Of a DNA stretch of 34,230 nucleotides, positions 1-10,395 are shown piece by piece. Each line of letters starts with the position of its first letter. The first letter of the stretch is position 1. This stretch comes from Cochliopodium minus (taxonomy: Eukaryota; Discosea; Himatismenida; Cochliopodiidae). Location: the NCBI GenBank assembly GCA_024220525.1, contig JAMYWO010000122.1, forward strand, positions 92,302 through 126,531, read 5' to 3'. The position numbers and the translations under genes are program-made. A model generated the notes under the pieces. It worked only from the letters and a program-made list of their open reading frames with translations. It did no database searches and was not told where the DNA came from.

Positions 1-130
1 ATCAAAAATCAAAAATCAAAAATCAAAAATCAAAAATCAAAAATCAAAAATCAAAAATCAAAAATCAAAAATCAAAATAAAAAATAAAAAATAAAAAATA
101 AAAAATAAATAATAAAAAATTATAAATAAA
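1..130. repeat. Heptamer simple repeats at the window edge
   Basis: Positions 1 to about 75 are a near-perfect ATCAAAA array. It then changes into an A-rich array of period 7 (one T per six A) that decays into AT-rich sequence up to about 236. The two units differ by one base, so they are probably variants of one array. The right edge of the window ends in the same A6T heptamer. Nothing coding is visible. The 3' end of the first gene abuts this tract. Confidence 0.9.
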
Positions 131-236
131 ATTTATTTCAAAAAAATTAAAAAAGAAAAAAATAAAAATAAAAATAAAAATAAAAATAAAAATAAAAAGT
201 AAAATTTAAAAATAAAAATAAAAGTAAAATTTAAAA

Positions 237-2999
237 TTAAAAATAGAAAATAGTAATGTAAAAATTTATTTTACTATCAATGTTGGGAGGATTCTTTTTG
301 AGCACAGAAGAATGGTCATGCTTGAACTTGAGAACCTGGAAGTAATAGGACTGAACAAGCTTGACGAGGAGGTCGCTGAGAGAGGAGTCGAAGCCGAGCT
401 TCTGGAGAACGTTGATGCAAGAGACACAGAAGGAGGACATGGCGGAGAGTTTGGCGGAGATGGTCGAGTGCGAGAGGAAGGAGAGGAAGTCGATGCGCGA
501 GTCGAGAAACGAGAGGAAGTGGGAGTACTTGGAAAAGTGTTGACGGAGGAGGGGTTCGGTGAAGTTGGATTGGAGAGAGGTGTCGAAGAGGAGCGGGTCG
601 AAGTGTTGGATGTAAGTGGTTGGGTCTGTGTTTGCCTCTTTCTCGTTTGGCTTCTCTTTCGATTTTGATTTTTCGTTGTTGTTGTTGTTGTTGTTGTTGT
701 TGGAGAGGAGGGGCGTTGGACTTGTGGGTCTGGAGTTTGGGAGTGGCTGTGTTGGGCTTGTGTTGTCGTAAACAATGCTGTTTTTTTTTTTTTTTTTGTT
801 AAATTAATTATTTAAATTTATTTCTTTATTTATAATTATTTTAACAAAATTAATTTTTCATATTTGCAAATAAAAATAAATAATAATTAATTCATTTTTT
901 TGAAAAATAATCAAATGTTTTTTTTGAATTTTAAATATGAAATGTTTTAAATGGGGAAAAAAAAAAAATTTAAAAAAAAAAATAGGTGTTAAAAATTAAT
1001 TGAATTATCATTTTTTTGTACCTTGTGTTGGGTTCAGTGAGTTCGTTTTTATTGACGTTCTTAGGCGAAACACTTCTGTCACGATGAAGACTAACAAAAT
1101 GACGTGACTCAACAAAACTCTTGTTCTTCTTATTGACGAGCTCCTCAGAAAAGTCCTTCAAGGGGTACAACTCCTCATTCTCCCGCTTGTTGTTGACATT
1201 CTTCTTGAAGGCGGAAAAATCATTGATTTTAAAATGGTTGATTTCATTAGAAGCAATAAGATTCAAACCATCGTCATTATTGGCATTATTGGAAGTTACA
1301 ATATTATTAATATCATCAAAATTATTTTTAAATTTATTTCCGCTGTCAAAAATTATTTTTTGAGGGGCAAAGTCGAGTTGGTAGGGATTGTTCCCCTGGA
1401 GAAGAGGGGAGGGCGTGGGTCTGGAGGAGATGTTGAGTTTGGGCTCGGGCGTGTGCACGTGTGAGAACTTGGAGATGATTTTGTCGGCCCTTTCCTTCTT
1501 CGACTCGATGTTCAGTTTTATTTGGTTGAATTTTTCAAAGTCTGACTCCAAAATACTTAACTTGCTCACTTATTAACATTATAAAAAAAAAAAAATTTAA
1601 TCAATAAAAAACATGAAAATATAAATTTTACTTTTTTATTCTTCTTAAAAAAATGTTAACATTTTCAAGTTGACTTGACAAAATAAATAAATTTTTGTAT
1701 TCATATAAAATAAAAATAAAATAAAATCAAATCAAAATCAAATTAATAAAAAAAATAAAAAAAATAAAAAAAAAAAATAAAAAAAAAATAAAAAATAAAA
1801 AATAAAAAATGTTACAGAATTTGAGTACGACAATAAAAAGATTGGAATAAACTTTCAAAGGCTGAATGGCCCTTAGTTGTTCAGAATGATCGTTCTGGTT
1901 TATGTTGAGCTTGATGTTAATGAGATTGAGCTCCCTGTCGATGTTGTCGGTGATCTTGCTCTTGAGGTACTGGCCGAGGAGGTCCCAGAAAGAGATATTA
2001 TCGAGATCTGTTCTGCATTTCATGAGGTAATGCATCGATTTGTTCTTCATTTCTTCTAACTTGTTATTTTTGTGGTCTGTTTGCAAATTTACAAAGAGAT
2101 CTCCCTTGATAAATCTTTTTATAAAAAAAAAAAAAAAAAATAAAAAGACACAACAAAAATAATAACAAAATATCTTTATGAAACTATACATCTTGTTGGA
2201 ATTTTTTCTTGAGAAATAAATAATAAATATTAATTAATTTATCAAGATCCTTAACATTCTATAGATGAGACAAAATTGATTTGAATATCAGTTTAATTCA
2301 TTTTTGTTGACAAATTAACATATTCTGGAAATTTATATGCATCAAAATGAATTTATGAAAGTTATATATTCAGCATGGATCTATATATGTAATGTATTTC
2401 TATTTAATCTTATGAAATTTGTTTTTTACCTCAAAGATTCCATCAAATTTGATGAAATGTTGTACATCTTGCAAAATAAATTCAAGATCTCCTCAATGTT
2501 CCTGCTCTCCACATTCGACAAGGTTATTTCTTTGTAGATATTGTTTATCTGTCCCATCTTCTCCTGATATTTGTTCTGCCAAAAGACCATGTGGTAACTA
2601 AACTGCTGCAGACACAATACAACATTCTTTTCGTTCAAAATGTTGCTCTTGATATATTCTATCAAATTTCTTCTATTAATCAAAAAATTATTGCCAAAAA
2701 AATTGTTGATCTGTTTCCATCTCTCGATATATTCAACACATTTTTTATTTATTTTGTTTATCAAATCCATATTGGATTCATTCAAATCTATCTGGAGCTG
2801 ATTATACTTAAAGATCAATTTCCCAACATTGATTTCGGTGATCAGCAATTTCCTCAAGATATTGGATTCATCATTAGTTGAGGGGATTTCATCATTTGTA
2901 TTTGAATCCAATATATACTGTATATCCTAAAAATATTATCATTTATCAGATAATAAATGAAATTTATGGTTGTCTTACAAATGAAATGTTGTCAATCAT
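237..2999 (-). CDS. Unrecognised helical / coiled-coil protein, 5 exons
   Basis: I do not recognise this protein. Five exons join with conserved phase: 2999-2979, 2926-2430, 2114-1816, 1568-1022 and 777-237 (1905 nt, 634 aa). The start is the ATG of MIDNISF, whose first intron has a GTAAG donor. The N-terminal half is rich in Asn, Glu, Lys and Leu and looks helical or coiled-coil. The middle holds Ser/Pro-Thr linker sequence (HTPEPKLN, RPTPSPLL) and a run of about nine Asn. The last exon carries a conserved-looking helical region (about 110 aa, from LLFDTSLQSNF to VLKFKHDHSS) with two Cys. No signal peptide or membrane segment is evident. The exact C terminus is uncertain because a possible GTAAAA donor lies just before the low-complexity end. 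It lies 77 bp downstream of the next gene on the same strand. A cytoskeletal or tethering-complex subunit is possible but unsupported. Confidence 0.7.
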
Positions 3000-3076
3000 T
3001 TTTTTTTTTTAAATTTTAAAGTTAATTTGTATTCTCATTGAAATTTTATTATTTACTGTTTAAAAAAAAAAATATA

Positions 3077-4942
3077 TCATTTTTCTTCTTCTCCCTCTTC
3101 CTCTTCCTCTTCTCCATCATCTTCATATTTCGAAGCGATGACAAAAGATTCTGCATAATGAAAGATTTTCCAATTGGCAAGATCAGATACAGAAAAGATG
3201 TGCATGACATGAAAAAGCTTTTGAGATTTCTCCGAAATACCTTGCAAACATCTTTTAAAAAAAAAAAAAATTAAGATTTAAAATTTGAGGGCATTTAGTT
3301 TACATGATGGGGCATTTGGCGAGCTCGTAGAAAGTGAGCTTTTCATAATCTTTCTTGACGGAATGATTGATATTCATGAAAGATTTGCGGGATCTCTTGG
3401 ATTCGTTCTCTTCATCTCGTTCTTCCACAGTCGCCAATTCTATTCAAAAAAAAAAAAAAAAAAAATGGTGTCAAAATCAATTAGTTTTTTTCGTTCTTAC
3501 CACAAATACATTTACAGATGAGATAGTACTTCCACTTTGCAAGATCACCGATAGATTTGATGTTGAACTTGGTGAACAGAGAAGAGCGAGAAGGAATGTC
3601 AGAGAAAGCGGTGATGGGAGAGTCGACCAACTCAGAGTAAGAGTAGTCACGGTATTTCTTGCGGAGGTAATGATCGACCTTCTTCTTCTTAATAGGCTTT
3701 GTAGGAGTGGAAACGCTGCTATCTTCTTCGCTTTCTTCTCTTTCCGACCTTTTCTTGGAAGGAGTAGGTCCGAGAAAAGTGGAAAGGGACATGACATCCA
3801 TGCTAGTATCACCTGTGAAGGGTGAGGAAGTTACATTGTTGTTGTTGTTGTTATTATTGTTATTTAAATCGTTTTTTTGTTTGTTGTAAGAGATGGGAGT
3901 ATCTAATTGATCTTCTTTGTCTTCTTTGTCACCAAGATCAGGTTCGATTTCGTTGTCCAAGTTTTTGAAGAGAGAAAGATTGTCGCTGTAGTTGAACTTG
4001 AGATAGCTTGTATCTTCAATAGGTGTGTCCACAACAACCTTGTTCGTTGTTACTCTATTTTGAGCATGAGTGTTTACAGTCATCTCTCCAGGGTTGTCGA
4101 AATTGTACCTGAACGCGCTCCGAGGGTTGTAAGGAGTTTTGTTTGCATGATTGTTGGTATGTAAAGGAGTGTAAGAAAAGCTGGTGTTTTGATCTATGAT
4201 GTGGTTTTCGATGGGAAATCTGTGGGTGTTCTCTCCGTTGTTATTTTCGTAAATCTCTTGATTTCTCTCTTTTTCTTCCCTCTTTTCTTGGGCAATCTTC
4301 TTTTTGTGCTTATCGTATGTTATAAAGTAGCATATTAACACTGCCAAGTTGATCAACACGAAGATCCTTTGTTTTCTCGAGCTCGCAAACCAAAACAAAA
4401 GTTCCATCAAGTGGAACATGTTGTTTGCTTGATACAAGCTTCTTGTCACTTGATACACAAAGAAATAGGTAGATATGTAAAAACTCACAAGTAATGTTTC
4501 CTTTAAAAAATTATTATTATGTTATATTCAAATTTTGAAAAAGAAATTTTAATTTTCACCTCGAATATCCGTTCTTTTGGATCTCTCATCATCAATACCA
4601 ATGCTATCAGATTCACTAGTACTATCAATAAGATCACAAAGAAGGGTTGATTCAACATCAATGATCCATATATGACGAGGAAATAATGTATATACGTTAT
4701 CTTATGATTAATGAATGATATTAACCACAAAACAATCAAATTCAATGGTATTAAAGTATCTGAAAATTGAAATTATTTAGAGGATTTAATATTGGGTTAA
4801 AATTTATTTAATTTTTAATTTTGGTCGTTATTTTTTGAGATATTATGAATTTGGTACCTTGTATCTTTAATGAAAATCTCAATGATAGAAGATAAATAGG
4901 GACATATATTAAGAAATATTTCAGATAGTTTTTATTGAACAT
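3077..4942 (-). CDS. Multi-pass membrane protein with basic tail and tandem HhH-like repeats
   Basis: Exons 4942-4858, 4759-4560, 4500-3501, 3439-3304 and 3251-3077 join in phase (1596 nt, 531 aa). The start is ATG in MFNKNYLKYF. About six hydrophobic segments fill the first ~165 residues (for example YLKYFLIYVPIYLLSL and FFVILLIVLVNLIALVLMM). A soluble tail follows with an Asn run, Ser/Thr-Pro sites and a nuclear-localisation-like cluster (PIKKKKVDHYLRKKYR). The last ~150 residues hold two related segments: SELVDSPITAFSDI...NIKSIGDLAKWKYY and YELAKCPIICLQGI...IFSVSDLANWKIFH. They align almost without gaps and resemble helix-hairpin-helix-type repeats. The extreme C terminus is a Glu-rich run. 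The membrane domain plus basic tail suggests an inner nuclear membrane or pore protein, but that is inference and the family is not recognised. The start codon lies 77 bp from that of the divergent poly(A) polymerase gene. Confidence 0.75.
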
Positions 4943-5019
4943 TTCCTCTTTCCCTTTTATTTTATTTTTTAAAAAAAGATTGGTAAAAAAAAAAAAAAAG
5001 GTTGTTCTGATAAACAACA
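4943..5019. promoter_or_regulatory. 77-bp divergent intergenic promoter
   Basis: Only 77 bp separates the start codons of the membrane-protein gene (-) and the poly(A) polymerase gene (+). It contains T-rich and A-rich tracts, including a run of about 15 A near 4985-4999, and no other clear motif. Both promoters and both 5' UTRs must fit here or overlap the opposing genes. Confidence 0.6.
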
Positions 5020-7104
5020 ATGGAAAGGAATCCAAAAGGTGTATTAGATCAATTCATTGCATTCGATGATTCATCTGATGAAGATCATAATAAAACAAAG
5101 AATGGCAAATCATCCAACAAAGAGAGCACATCATCCAACACAACAAAGGTGCAGAGCAATCCCATCAGAAACACCAATAAAAAATATCCTATATGGGTGC
5201 CCGAAGAAAAGAAAAAGAACAAATTTGCATATGAAGGAACCATAGAAGAGCAATTGACAGAGGAATTGAAAGATTTTTGCGAATATATGAAACCAACAAA
5301 ATCAGAGAAGAAAATGAGAAATGTAAATAAAAATAATAATCTCCTATAATGCATTTTATGCATCAAAATCGAGATCATATGTGATTGATTCAATTAACAT
5401 CATAGAGAAAATATAAAGAAAAAGTATATATTGTTCCAAAATTTTGGAAATCGGTGACTGTATCCAAGGGAGTGGATATATTAATTTTCCTTTCTATATT
5501 TCTTTAAAAAAAAATTATGATCGTTAGTCAATTAACTGAAAAATAGGATAATACAATATTGTTAAGATGATTAATATTATTCAGATCTTCTAATTGAAAC
5601 AAAACTAATTTTTTAAAAATAATTGCTTTTAGGACGTAAGAAACAGGTTCGAGAATTTGGTGTACACCAGATGGAACAGAGCAGAAGTCTATCTTTTTGG
5701 ATCTTCGGACACCAAGCTTTCATTGGCATGCAGCGATATGGACTTTGTGGTAATGGGAGGAAAAGGTATTCTTTCAAAACATTAACAAAAATTTTTTTTA
5801 TTTTTTTTTATTTGATTTTTATTTTTGTTTTTAGATTTTTTTTTGATTTTTAAATTTTTTTAAAGGAAAGAGACCTTTGTATGTTTTGGCAGACGTGATA
5901 AGAGAGAACAAAATGGCTTCCAAAATCCAGCTGATCACCAATGCAAAAGTCCCCATCATCAAAATGACTGACGCCGTTTCGGGTTGCGAAATGGACATCA
6001 GTTTCGACATGATAGGTGGGCCAGAGAACACAAGGGCAATGAAAGTAAAAAAACAAAACTTTTTTTTCTTCGAAAATTTAAATAAACAAAACTTTTCTTC
6101 AGTAAACCTGAATTAAACTTGTTTTATTAGATTTATTTCAAATTTTTTGAATTAAGAATCAAAAAATTTATAACCAAATTATTTCCCTTTTTTTAAAATT
6201 CAATTTTTTTGATGGAATTTTTTTTATCTTTTGATTAATTTTTATTCCACCATTATCATTTTATTCTAGAAATATTCTTTCATTATTTTATATTTTTTAA
6301 TATTTTTTTAATTTTTTATTATACCTTTTTTATTTTTTATTTTTAATAGTTTCGTTTTTAATAATTTTTTATCTAAAAAAAAAAGGTTTTAATGAAAAAG
6401 TATCCGCAATCAATCCCACTTTGTCTTTTTCTCAAATACTACCTCAAACAGGCCACCCTCAACGAGCCTTTCTCGGGAGGTGTTGGCAGCTATGCGTTGT
6501 TATCCATGGTCATCTCCTTCATCCAAAACAGGAATGAAATCAACAAAGCTTCCAAAATTTCAAAGAAATCAAAGTATTACGTTGATGAAAAAAGCAACAA
6601 TAAAAACAGTAAAAATCGTTTTTTTATTTATTAATTTTTAAATATTATTTTTTTTGATTCATTCCTAATTGATGAAAATTTTTAATTTGATTTTTTTCAA
6701 TTTTCGATCAATTTTAGAATTGAAAAAACTTTTTTTTTTTTTATTTTGAATTTAAAACCTCTTTTATTTTAAATTTTATTATATATTATTCCTTTATTTT
6801 AATATTTTTAATTCAACTTTTTCAATTCTCATCATTTATATTTTTTATTTTAAAATTTGATCACTTTTGTTTGAACAGACGAAGAAACAGAGATAGGAAA
6901 ACTTTTGATCGACTTCTTCAAGTTCTACGGAACCAAATTTAACTACTACATTGCCGGGATCTCTTTGACCAACGGAGGGTCCTACTTTTCCAAAGTGAAA
7001 AGAACTTGGCTCGATGAAAAGAAGCCTTTCAAACTTTCTGTAGAGGATCCCCACGACGAAAGTAAAAAAAATTTAAAATTATTTTTAATTTTCATTTTTT
7101 ATTT

Positions 7105-7141
<37 letters not shown>

Positions 7142-8040
7142 ATTTTTTATTTTTTATTTTTTATTTTTTATTTTTTATTTTTGATTAATTAGCTAATGAT
7201 GTTGGAAGATCTACTTTCATGATGTACGAAGTTCGTGAACTGTTCAATAAAGCCTATCACAAACTGATCGAAGAAAATCCCCTCGGTAAAAAAATTTAAT
7301 TTGTTTTTAAAACCAAAATAAAACGATAAAAAAAAAGTAAAAAAGATAAAAATAAAAACAATTAAAATGATAAAAAATATAAAAATTAAAAAATAAATAA
7401 TAAAAATTTTAAATTTTCTTTTCCATCAAAAATAATCCTTTTAAAAAATTATTAATTAATAATTTTTTTATTTTTAATATTTCAAATTAAAGAACAAAGC
7501 CATGACATGACCGTTTTGAATAGACTGGTTGGTAATGACTTGGGTTTGATTGAAAGAAGGAAAAGGATCGAGAAACTCTACCCCATCAAGTCCAAGGACG
7601 AAGAGAGCTCCCAGTCCGAGAGCGACTCTGCCCAGTTCAACTTTATAGAGAGCCAGGACTCTTCTTTTGAGAGGGAGTACAACGATTTTTATGATCACGA
7701 GGATTACAAGGGATATGACAAGTATAGGAGATATGATCGTGATAATGATCGCAATGATCATCGCAATGATAATTTCAGATCCAAAAATAATTATAATAAT
7801 AATAATGGGGGTGGCAATAGGAACTATAACAACAACAATAAACATAGTGGAAGAAATAATAACAATTATAATAATTATGGCCAGAATAACTACAATGATA
7901 ACAAGAGGAAGAGGAATGACAATTATGATAACAAGAGGGAATATAAGAATAACCAAAATTATAAGAATAACAATGGTGGAGGAAGATATAACAACAATAA
8001 TAATGCTTTTTTTGAAAGATCCTTCCCCAGAAATAAATAA
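5020..8040 (+). CDS. trf4: Non-canonical poly(A) polymerase, Trf4/TENT4 (PAPD5/7) type
   Basis: Exons 5020-5322, 5633-5765, 5866-6044, 6386-6608, 6879-7061, 7193-7285 and 7493-8040 join in phase (553 aa). The catalytic core shows the DNA polymerase beta-type signature FGSSDTKLSLACSDMDFVV with Asp136 and Asp138, and a third acidic residue, Asp189, in EMDISFD. The poly(A)-polymerase central domain follows (PLCLFLKYYLKQATLNEPFSG, then the substrate-recognition stretch GVGSYALLSMVISFIQ). The conserved segment just upstream of the core (PIWVPEEKKK to CEYMKPTKSE) is typical of Trf4 proteins. Known family members add short A tails to aberrant nuclear RNAs, with zinc-knuckle partners and Mtr4 in TRAMP, for exosome decay. 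The tail after residue ~385 is acidic, then Asn/Gly/Arg/Lys-rich (YNNNNGGGNRNYNNNN), ending PRNK, likely RNA-binding. All key residues are present. Introns are T-rich; the one at 7062-7192 is a heptamer array. Confidence 0.94.
7085..7182 (+). repeat. Intronic T-rich heptamer array
   Basis: A period-7 array (one A per six T) fills most of the fifth intron of the poly(A) polymerase gene. It is the reverse complement of the A6T arrays in minus-strand genes, so the sense strand is T-rich in both cases. Confidence 0.85.
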
Positions 8041-8157
8041 ATTTAAATATGATATCATTTTTTCCATCAAATACATAAAATTTCTATAAAGAATCGCCAA
8101 TCTTTTTTTTTTCCAAATTAAAACAAAAAATAAAATATTTTTCTTTCTAATTAAGAT

Positions 8158-8289
8158 ATGCTATTCTCGGCATAAGAAGCACCCACAAATCATTTTAATC
8201 ATGATAAAGATAAAGTGATTTTCTTTGAATATCTAAGAAAAAAATAAATTTCTTATTTCCTTAAATATGGGTGCTAGCATTAAAATGAT
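8158..8289. ncRNA. Candidate structured RNA element (pseudoknot-like)
   Basis: This lies in the 433-bp convergent intergenic region between the poly(A) polymerase and paxillin genes, and is less repetitive than its surroundings. The 3' strand TGGGTGC+TAGCAT (8268-8280) pairs perfectly with two 5' segments, ATGCTA (8158-8163) and GCACCCA (8179-8185). The insertion between those segments is itself a hairpin: TTCT (8164-8167), loop, AGAA (8175-8178). Two further hairpins lie inside the loop: AGATA/TATCT (8208-8212 with 8230-8234) and AAGAAA/TTTCTT (8235-8240 with 8249-8254). An 11-bp pair, ATCATTTTAAT (8189-8199) with ATTAAAATGAT (8279-8289), would form a pseudoknot. The strand is unknown. I saw no known RNA-family motif, and expression is not shown. 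It could be a 3' UTR structure or a decayed inverted-repeat element. Confidence 0.4.
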
Positions 8290-8473
8290 AAATACAACCC
8301 AAAAATTGATGCTAAGAAATTTAGAATAATTCAAGATTTTTTCAATTTTTATAAAAAATATCATATTACGAACTGAAGATGTTTTGTAATTTTGTTGAAA
8401 AATCAATTTATTGAGTTTTATTGTTGAATTATAATTTTATTCTTTAGTAACACAGAACTGCGGGGATAATTGA

Positions 8474-9768
8474 TTACAAATTATCTGCACATTTAGGGCA
8501 GTAAACCTTATTTTCAGAAAGCATGACTTGACCGCTCAAAACACCGTTACAACCGGTACAGGTGAAGCAATTTTGATGCCATTTTTTTTCAAGAGCGGAA
8601 ACACACAATCCATCAATAATTTTGTTACACTTTCCACAAATGGTTCCTCTTCTCTCATGATAATGTTCTTGGCAGTAAGGAAGACCCTCATCCTCAAAGA
8701 ACTTTTCATCAGAGAAAGGTTTGTTACATTTGGTGCAGGTAAAGTGATTTCTATGCCAGTATTTATCAAGAGCGGAGATAGCAGTTCCATCGGTGATGGT
8801 TTGATGGCATTTAGCGCAAGTGAAACCAAAAAGTTGATTATAATGTTGATGGCAATAAGCATTATCGTCTTTCTCGTAAAATTTACCATCAGAAAATGAG
8901 GTGTTACAAACAGAGCAATTGAAGCATTTCTCGTGGAAATCTTGGTTCAAAGCCTTCAAGTATTTTCCTTCAATTTCCTTTTTGCAACGAGAGCATTTTG
9001 GTAAAAAGGAACTCTTGTAGCAGTTTTCGCAGTAAGCCTTGTTATCTTTAACAAAGAATTCTTCTGTACCAATCTTTTTGTTACATTTCTTACATTGAAA
9101 GCAATCAACGTGGAACAATTGTCCCAAAGCTTGGAGTGCATCTCCACTGATATCCTTGGAGCAACTTCCACATCCAGTAGATTTGGGTGTTTGATATTCT
9201 TGAACTTCAGAGAATTGATTGGAATTATCGTAGTTGGAGAATCTATCGTCTTCAGTGGATCTATCAGAGAATCTATCATCATTGTTGGTGTGATTGTGTT
9301 GTTGTTGTTGGTTGCTTGTTCTTGTTGAAAATCTCTCATTACCAGAATCTCCAAATCTATCAGAGTTTCTGCTTTCATTGTGATAAACTTGTTGTTGGGG
9401 TTGATCTCTGGTGGAGAATCTTTCCTTTCCAGAGTTACTGAATCTATCAGAGCTTCTTGATGTAGGTTCTTCATAGTATGAAATTTTACCATTATTTACA
9501 GAGATCCTTTGGGAACTTCTCACAGCTACATCCAATGGAGAATCTATTTAAAAATTAAAAAAATTTATAAATTATATATTTTTAAATACAGTATTATTTT
9601 TAAATTTTGAAATGCAGATTTTTTTTTTTTTGTACCAAATACAAGTGAATCTCTTGGAGGTGGTGGTGGAGCTTCATTATCATCCAAATATACTTCTTCA
9701 TCATCAGCTTTGATCTCGCTTAATTCTTCCAATAATTGATTTAATTCTAATTCAGTGCTGGTTTGCAT
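8474..9768 (-). CDS. paxB: Paxillin (LD motif plus four LIM domains)
   Basis: Two exons, 9768-9636 and 9543-8474, join in phase (400 aa). Residues 6-16 form an LD motif (LELNQLLEELSEI region). A Pro run (APPPPPRD) follows near residue 35. The linker, about residues 75-150, is Ser/Asn/Gln-rich and repeats the unit SDRFSNSGKERFSTR in several degenerate copies. Four LIM domains occupy residues ~169-400, each with paired zinc sites: CGSC...HVDCFQCKKC, CSRC...HEKCFNCSVC, CAKC...HRNHFTCTKC and CGKC...HQNCFTCTGC. In the third, the usual HxxC is HRNHFTC, so the fourth ligand of that knuckle is His rather than Cys. Paxillin is a cytoplasmic scaffold at integrin-type or amoeboid cell-substrate adhesions. 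The four C-terminal LIM domains and the N-terminal LD motif make the call firm. Only one clear LD motif is present, whereas animal paxillins carry several. Confidence 0.95.
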
Positions 9769-10395
9769 TTTTTTTTTATTCCCTTTATATACTACTGGTT
9801 ATATAAGTTTTATAATTTCTATTTGAAATTTTTTTTTATTTTTTTTATTTATAATTCTTATTTTATAAATTTACAGTGTAAATAAAAATTTTAAATAAAA
9901 AATATATAAATTGTTTAAATCACTAATTTCCATTGTATTTAATTTTCTTATGTAAATTAATCCAATTTCAACCATAATTTCACCCATTTATTTTTGATAT
10001 CAAAATATTACTCTTTTATAAAATTAAAATTTTGTAAATTTAATAAAATATCCAAAATTTTTTACCAAAAATCGAAGATATCACAACTGAATACAACCAT
10101 ATTTAATATTTTTTTTCCATTTTTGATCCAAATTGAGCCATAATTAATTAAAAATATTTAACTATGAAAATATTTAACTCCCACAACCAATATTTGAGGA
10201 TCATTTTAATTGAGAAAACATATTAATGAACTATATTGAAATTAGAAAACAAACAATTAAGAATATTAAAAAAAATTATAAAAATAAAATTAATATAAAA
10301 TATTCAAAATAAATAATAGTGAATATTACCAACTGTATACAAAAAAATAACCAACATAATTTGAAACAAATCAATATATTTATAAGTTCAAAGAA
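9769..10395. promoter_or_regulatory. Divergent intergenic region, AT-rich
   Basis: This 627-bp region lies between the start codons of paxillin (-) and the zinc-protein gene (+). It is A/T-rich without long simple repeats. I see no gene, and no motif I can name, so it presumably holds both promoters. Confidence 0.6.

Noticed and set aside
1-130. Telomere at the left edge
   Set aside because: The ATCAAAA and A6T units also occur inside introns in both orientations, and neither has the G-rich strand of usual telomeres.
266-775. A Ser/Thr/Pro-rich minus-strand frame
   Set aside because: It is another frame of the last exon of the first gene; the chosen frame joins upstream exons in phase and has normal composition.
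7474-8100. A minus-strand open frame of 208 codons opposite the last exon of the poly(A) polymerase
   Set aside because: Its Ile/Val-rich content is the reverse complement of the Asn/Asp-rich tail; the plus-strand exon is in phase with the catalytic domain.
8158-8289. A dictyostelid class I RNA
   Set aside because: I did not find the conserved 11-nt motif (CCTTACAGCAA) that marks that class, so only an unclassified structured element is proposed.
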